This document shows positions 59,584 to 64,000 of a stretch of DNA of 64,000 nucleotides, piece after piece; the stretch's first letter is position 1, and the number at the start of each line of letters is the position of its first letter. The translations under genes and the position numbers were made by a program. The notes under the pieces are model-generated. The model searched no databases. It had not been told where the DNA came from and saw nothing but the letters and a program-made list of their open reading frames with translations. This stretch comes from Cumulibacter sp047975195 (GTDB taxonomy: Bacteria; Actinomycetota; Actinomycetes; Mycobacteriales; Antricoccaceae), in NCBI GenBank assembly GCA_047975195.1, contig JBKEDB010000025.1:1-64000 (forward strand), written 5' to 3'.

Positions 59584-60561
59584 ATGAAGACGAAGATTAC
59601 CGAGATGCTCGGCATCAAGTACCCGATCGTTCAGGGCGGCATGCACTATGTCGGCCTTGCTGAGTTGGCCGCCGCCGTGTCGAACGCGGGCGGACTCGGC
59701 ACCATCACGGCACTGACGCAGAAGTCGCCCGGCGACCTGGCGAATGAGATTGCCAAGGCGCAGGACATGACCTCGAACCCGATCGCGGTCAACTTGACCT
59801 TCCTGCCGACCTTGAACCCGCCGGACTACCCGGCGTACGTGCAGGCCGTCATCGACAGTGGCGTGAAGATTGTGGAGACCGCCGGCAACAACCCGGCCAA
59901 GTGGCTGCCGATCCTCAAGGACAACGGCATCAAGGTGATCCACAAGTGCACCACGGTGCGCCACTCGCTCAAGGCGCAAGACATCGGCTGTGACGCGGTC
60001 AGCGTCGACGGCTTCGAATGTGGCGGTCACCCGGGTGAGGACGACATCCCCAACATGATCCTGCTGCTGCGCGCACAGGACGAACTGGAGATCCCGTTCA
60101 TCGCCTCTGGCGGGCAGGCCGATGGCCGCTCGCTCGCTGCCTCCCTCGCGATGGGCGCAGAGGGCATCAACATGGGCACCCGATTCATGGCTACGAAGGA
60201 AGCCCCGATTCACGACAACGTGAAGCAGGCCCTCGTTAACGCCTCCGAGATGGACACTCGCCTGATCATGCGCCCGCTGCGTAACACCGAGCGGGTCCTG
60301 ACCAACGCGGCTGTCGAGCGCTTGCTGGAGAAGGAGCGCACGCTCGGCGACAAGATCACCTTCGAGGACATCGCTCCTGAGGTCGCTGGCGTATATCCGC
60401 GGATCATGGTCGACGGCGAGATGGAATCTGGCGGCTGGTCCTGTGGCATGGTCGCCGGTCTGATCTACGACATCCCGACCGTGCAGGACCTCGTCGACCG
60501 CATCGTGGCCCAGGCCCGCGAGATCACTCGCGAGCGCCTGGCCGGAATGTTCGTTGACTAG
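59584..60561 (+). CDS. nitronate monooxygenase-family FMN protein 2
   Basis: A 325-residue TIM-barrel flavoprotein with YPIVQGGMHYVGLAELAAAVSNAGG at the N-terminus, GFECGGHPGEDD containing the HPG-type active-site segment (ECGGHPG), and IASGGQADGRSLAASLAMGAEGINMGTRF as FMN phosphate-binding loop. It resembles the nitronate monooxygenase/enoyl reductase-like group common in acyl-CoA clusters. The ATG at 59584 follows GGGAG. A zinc-independent quinone reductase gene starts 3 nt after its stop. Confidence 0.92.
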   Translation: MKTKITEMLGIKYPIVQGGMHYVGLAELAAAVSNAGGLGTITALTQKSPGDLANEIAKAQDMTSNPIAVNLTFLPTLNPPDYPAYVQAVIDSGVKIVETAGNNPAKWLPILKDNGIKVIHKCTTVRHSLKAQDIGCDAVSVDGFECGGHPGEDDIPNMILLLRAQDELEIPFIASGGQADGRSLAASLAMGAEGINMGTRFMATKEAPIHDNVKQALVNASEMDTRLIMRPLRNTERVLTNAAVERLLEKERTLGDKITFEDIAPEVAGVYPRIMVDGEMESGGWSCGMVAGLIYDIPTVQDLVDRIVAQAREITRERLAGMFVD

Positions 60562-60564
60562 CAC

Positions 60565-61554
60565 GTGACCGCCGTAATGCGCGCTGTGGTAGTTAACGAG
60601 TACGGCCCACTTGAGGCACTCGCCGTCAGCGAGACTCCTCGCCCGGCCCCAGGGCCGGGCGAGGTACTCGTCGAGGTAGTCAGTTTGGGCCTAGGCTTCG
60701 TCGACGGGTTGAAGGTGCAGGGGCTCTACCAAACGAAGGACCCGCTGCCGTACATCCCTGGCTCGGAGGTCAGCGGGCGGATCGCTGAACTCGGCGAAGG
60801 TGTGAGTGGGTTCGCCCTCGGAGACCGGGTCACCGCTCAGATTCCCCGCGGTGGACTGGCGCAGTATGCCGTGGCCCCGGCCGAGGCAACCAGCCCGCTG
60901 CCAGATGATGTCTCGTTCGACGTGGGCGCGGCATTCCGGGTCAACTACCTGACCGCGTTGTACGCGTTGGCCGACCGGGCCCAGGCGGCTTCCGGCGAGA
61001 CGATGCTGGTTCTCGGTGCATCCGGCGGTACTGGCACTGCGGCGATCGCGATCGGCAAACTGCTCGGGTTGCGGGTGATCGCGGCAGCATCGACCGACAC
61101 GAAACGCCAGTTCGCACTTGGCGCCGGAGCGGACGACGCTATCGACTCGAGCGATCAGGGATGGCGCGCGGCGCTGAAGGAAAAGCATCCGCAGATCGAC
61201 ATCGTGTTCGATCCTGTCGGTGGCGACCTCGGTGCCGAAGCGTTCCGTGCCCTGGGTTGGCGCGGGCGATTGCTGGTCATCGGGTTCGCGTCCGGGGAGA
61301 TACCGTCCGCGCGTTACAACATCGCGCTGCTCAAGGGCGCCTCGCTGGTGGGGGTGGACATCGCTCAGGTCCCGCGCCGGCAGCCGCAAGTGTGGCGAGC
61401 GCTGAACGAGCAACTGGCGGGCTGGCTCGCCACTGGTGAGCTGGAACCGTCGCTCGACGAGCCGGTGCCGATGTCCGAGGTGGTGGAGGCATTCACCCGG
61501 ATGAGCGGCCGCCGCGCGATGGGCAAAGTTATCGTGCGCGTCGGCGCAGAATAA
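60565..61554 (+). CDS. zinc-independent quinone/enoyl reductase (MDR family)
   Basis: A 329-residue NADPH:quinone oxidoreductase-like protein. GLGFVDGLKVQGLYQTKDPLPYIPGSEVSG is the substrate-domain start (VDGLKVQGLYQ, PGSEVSG), and the cofactor loop is VLGASGGTGTAAIAIGKLLG (about 150-169). No zinc ligands are seen. The start may be GTG 60565 or ATG 60577; neither has a ribosome site, and the 3-nt gap to the upstream stop suggests coupled translation. With the flanking flavoproteins it forms a small redox operon. Confidence 0.9.
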   Translation: MTAVMRAVVVNEYGPLEALAVSETPRPAPGPGEVLVEVVSLGLGFVDGLKVQGLYQTKDPLPYIPGSEVSGRIAELGEGVSGFALGDRVTAQIPRGGLAQYAVAPAEATSPLPDDVSFDVGAAFRVNYLTALYALADRAQAASGETMLVLGASGGTGTAAIAIGKLLGLRVIAAASTDTKRQFALGAGADDAIDSSDQGWRAALKEKHPQIDIVFDPVGGDLGAEAFRALGWRGRLLVIGFASGEIPSARYNIALLKGASLVGVDIAQVPRRQPQVWRALNEQLAGWLATGELEPSLDEPVPMSEVVEAFTRMSGRRAMGKVIVRVGAE

Positions 61555-61637
61555 TCGCCGTGGAGTCAACATCCACCCGTCGTACACGTCGAATCGCCAT
61601 TTAACCGCCGTACAACCAGGATCAAGGAGCCCGCTTC

Positions 61638-62324
61638 ATGGGTATGTCCGTTTCCGAAGCCGTCTCGACTCGCAAGTCGGTGCGCGCCTTTACCGCCCAG
61701 CAGGTCGATCCGGCCGACGTCCAGCAGCTATTGAAGGACGCAGCGCTCGCGCCGTCCGGCGGCAATGTGCAGCCGTGGCGGATCTGGGTGCTCACCGGCG
61801 ACGTCCTGCAGACGTTCCGTGACAAGGTTCGCGCGCTGCGCGCGGACCATCCGATGGGGCAGGGCGGCGAGTACGACGTATATCCGCAGGACCTGTGGGA
61901 GCCGTACCGCTCCCGTCGATTCAAGAACGGCCAGGACCTGTACGCCTCGATCGACATTCCGCGCGAGGACAAGGCTGGCCGGATCAACCAGTTCGGCAAT
62001 AATTTCGACTTCTTCGGTGCTCCCGCGGCCGTGCTGGTCGGAATCGAACGCCGGATGGGTCCGCCGCAGTGGTCAGATGTGGGCATGTACCTGCAGAACG
62101 TGATGCTGCTGGCCACCGAGCGCGGACTGGCGACATGCCCACAGGAGGCGTGGACGAGTTGGCACCAGGTCGCGTACGAGACGCTGGACTGGCCCGAGGA
62201 CGTGATGCTGTTCTGCGGCTTGGCCATCGGATACGAAGACACTGCGCACCCGATCAACAACTGGCGATCGGACCGTGCCGATACGTCTGAATGGTTACAC
62301 GAAGCCAAGCTCCGCAACGCCTGA
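61638..62324 (+). CDS. nitroreductase-family FMN protein 2
   Basis: A 228-residue nitroreductase. SVSEAVSTRKSVRAFTAQ provides the FMN phosphate contacts (R-K-S-V-R), AALAPSGGNVQPWRIWVL the second FMN segment, and GMYLQNVMLLATERGLATCPQEAW and GLAIGYED the C-terminal part. GGAG lies 8 nt before the ATG. Unlike nitroreductase 1 its phosphate-binding motif is canonical. It follows the quinone reductase by 83 nt on the same strand. Confidence 0.92.
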   Translation: MGMSVSEAVSTRKSVRAFTAQQVDPADVQQLLKDAALAPSGGNVQPWRIWVLTGDVLQTFRDKVRALRADHPMGQGGEYDVYPQDLWEPYRSRRFKNGQDLYASIDIPREDKAGRINQFGNNFDFFGAPAAVLVGIERRMGPPQWSDVGMYLQNVMLLATERGLATCPQEAWTSWHQVAYETLDWPEDVMLFCGLAIGYEDTAHPINNWRSDRADTSEWLHEAKLRNA

Positions 62325-62417
62325 TCAACGGACCGCTTCACCGCCGGCCGCAGCACCCTGTCAGTCGTTGACCCCCCGGCGCTGGACTTCACCGGGTGGA
62401 GGCCGTCGCGTCCTCGG

Positions 62418-64000
62418 TCAGCGGCGGCCGGTGCGAGCGCGGAGGTAATCGCTGACGACATACTGGCCGAGATGCTCCAGGCTGGGCGCGAGCACGCGGC
62501 CGCCGGCGCGACGGGCGAGCGCGTCGACGAACCGCTCCAGCCCCGGATCGCTGCCGAGACGGAAGATATTCAGGGTCACGCCGTACCGCGCTAGCGCGTC
62601 CACCTGGGCGACCGTACTGCGCACGCAATCTGGGCTCGGCGGGTACTCGAACCACGGCTCGCCGTTGACCAGGTGTGCCGTCGGTTCGCCGTCGGTGACG
62701 ACGAGGATGATCGGTTCGGCCTCAGGGTGGCGCCGTACGTGTCTTCCGGCGAGCACCAGGGCGTGTTCGAGGTTCGTACCCTGGACCCACTCCGGTTCGA
62801 TCTCGGCAAGTTCTAGGGCAGATAGGCGTCGCGCCATGAGGTTGAACCCAATGATCTCTAATGCGTCCTGCCGATAGCGCGTTTCGATCAAATGCGCCAA
62901 CGCCAGGGCCGTCTGCTTCATCGGCTCCCAGCGTTCCTGCTGCACCATCGAGAACGAGAGGTCGACGCACAGCGCCACTGCCGCTTGCGTACGACGTTCG
63001 GTCTCGGCGATCACGAAGTCATCCACGTGCAGCCGCGGTCCGCCGGCATCGCCGGAGCCCGCACGCCGCAGCACCGAATTGGTGACGGTGCGAACAGCGT
63101 CAATCGGTTGTTCAGTCCCGAACGTCCACGGCAGGTAGGCGCCGGTACGTTCGTCGGCCGCGCCGACTCGCTGGTCGTCGTGGTCTCCGGCACGACCGGT
63201 TTCAAGATCGGCGAAGATCCGGCGCAACGTTGCCTCGCCGAGTTGCCGCAGCGCTTTCGGGGTGAGTTTCAGCGCCGACCCATCGCGCCGCAGCCAGCCC
63301 TGCCGCTCCAATTCCTGTTCCAGTTCGCGCAGCGCTCGCCAGTGTGCGGTCGCCTGGCTGCCGAGTTGTCGCTCAAGCGCATCGACATCCACGTCATCAA
63401 GCGTGGATCCCATATGTTGCTGGGATAGTTGTTGTTCGAGGGCATCAATGTCGGACAGTTCGCCCATCATGCCTGTCGCCTCGCCGTAGCCGAGCGGCTC
63501 CTCGCCGGTTCCGTCGATCGGCCTCCCGCGCATCATTCCCGGGCGTAGCGACTGCAGGTTCTTGCCGAGTTGCTCCATCTGCTCGGCGAGTCCCGCGTCT
63601 TGTAACGCCTGTTGCATCAGTGACATCAATTCGGCACGCTGCTCAGGGCTCAGCGAGCGCAGCAGCCGTTCGGTCTCGGCTTGCCGTCGAGCGAGTTGGT
63701 CGATCAGTTCGTCGACGTTCTTTGGGTCATCGGGGAAGTAGTCGCCGTGCTTGTCCATGAACTCAGCGACCTGCTCGGCGGTGTCCTCGCCGCGGGCGTG
63801 GGCCGACAGTAGTTCGTTGAGGTCACGCATCATCTCTTGCATCGCCTGCATCTGCTGCGGATCGCGGTTCTGCAAGGCATCTTTGAGCCCGTCGAACTGG
63901 TGATTGAGGATCTCGTCGCGAAGGCCGGCGTTGATCTGGTCGTAGAGTTCCTTCGCCTCTGGCGAATGCCACTCGTAGTTCGTCAACGACTGCATAGCCT
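62418..64000 (-). CDS. VWA-domain protein (N-terminus outside the window)
   Basis: The frame is open from the right window edge to 62418 and gives at least 526 residues. The visible N-terminal part is a long charged helical region (for example MRDLNELLSAHARGEDTAEQVAEF), and the C-terminal part is a von Willebrand A domain with the metal site DLSFSM and VTDGEPTAH. The first ATG (63995) is probably internal, because relatives have about 100-150 further residues. Such proteins usually act with a MoxR/Mg-chelatase AAA ATPase encoded nearby, which would lie beyond the window. Confidence 0.88.
   Translation of the reverse strand, partial: AMQSLTNYEWHSPEAKELYDQINAGLRDEILNHQFDGLKDALQNRDPQQMQAMQEMMRDLNELLSAHARGEDTAEQVAEFMDKHGDYFPDDPKNVDELIDQLARRQAETERLLRSLSPEQRAELMSLMQQALQDAGLAEQMEQLGKNLQSLRPGMMRGRPIDGTGEEPLGYGEATGMMGELSDIDALEQQLSQQHMGSTLDDVDVDALERQLGSQATAHWRALRELEQELERQGWLRRDGSALKLTPKALRQLGEATLRRIFADLETGRAGDHDDQRVGAADERTGAYLPWTFGTEQPIDAVRTVTNSVLRRAGSGDAGGPRLHVDDFVIAETERRTQAAVALCVDLSFSMVQQERWEPMKQTALALAHLIETRYRQDALEIIGFNLMARRLSALELAEIEPEWVQGTNLEHALVLAGRHVRRHPEAEPIILVVTDGEPTAHLVNGEPWFEYPPSPDCVRSTVAQVDALARYGVTLNIFRLGSDPGLERFVDALARRAGGRVLAPSLEHLGQYVVSDYLRARTGRR

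Overview
The window is high-GC DNA with dense coding on both strands, many GTG/TTG starts, ATGA/GTGA stop-start overlaps and short intergenic gaps. The gene content (Lsr2, MurT/GatD, a HelR-type helicase, a DUF222/HNH protein, an F420-type LLM oxidoreductase, CYP plus 3Fe-4S ferredoxin, many acyl-CoA enzymes) points to a soil-type actinomycete (Actinomycetota). I cannot place it at genus level from sequence alone. I saw no rRNA, tRNA, CRISPR array, phage or insertion sequence.

Layout. 1-6.7 kb: GyrI-like protein and TesB thioesterase, a divergent crotonase-fold protein, a DHA2 exporter, a TraR/DksA-type zinc-finger protein, and the murT-gatD pair that amidates lipid II. 6.7-10.2 kb: a long hairpin plus direct repeats, a frameshifted dihydrofolate-reductase-family gene behind a SnoaL-tailed ECF sigma factor, and a secreted tannase/feruloyl-esterase-like protein. 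10.2-12 kb: a siderophore-interacting protein under a possible iron box, then two SMR genes preceded by a guanidine-III riboswitch. 12-17.2 kb: ferredoxin-P450 operon, a frameshifted helR preceded by a rifamycin-associated element (RAE), and an MFS protein. 17.2-21.2 kb: LLM oxidoreductase, acyl-CoA ligase, SRPBCC protein, SDR.

21.5-30.1 kb is one long plus-strand unit: solute-binding lipoprotein, two permeases and a fused double ATPase of the oligopeptide/nickel ABC family. These are followed by amidase, small protein, small protein, amidase; the small proteins look like AtzG/GatC-type amidase partners. It reads as an uptake-and-deamidation module for an unknown amide.

33.9-44.3 kb is a catabolic island: an acyl-CoA ligase divergent from a TetR regulator, Baeyer-Villiger monooxygenase, two acyl-CoA dehydrogenases (probably one heteromeric enzyme) and a hotdog thioesterase. 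A protein of unknown family and a CaiB-type CoA-transferase follow on the other strand. Two near-identical 20-bp palindromes lie just downstream of the -10 boxes of the two divergent promoters. Two 38-nt hairpins with an identical apex and compensatory stem changes flank the unknown gene.

44.4-64 kb: an orphan branched-chain-type binding lipoprotein, nitroreductase, a nitronate monooxygenase/acyl-CoA ligase/MFS operon, lsr2, gamma-carbonic-anhydrase-like protein, transglutaminase-like protein, a Y-family polymerase, a three-gene ABC-2 exporter, a MaoC-like protein, a crotonase, a second nitronate monooxygenase with quinone reductase and nitroreductase, and a VWA protein cut by the window end. 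Most transcription-unit ends carry long, nearly perfect GC-rich hairpins without T-tracts.

The observations I rate highest are the RAE-helR pair (with a one-base frameshift in helR), the guanidine-III riboswitch-SMR pair, the covarying twin hairpins, the double amidase/small-subunit module, and the paired operators of the Baeyer-Villiger island.
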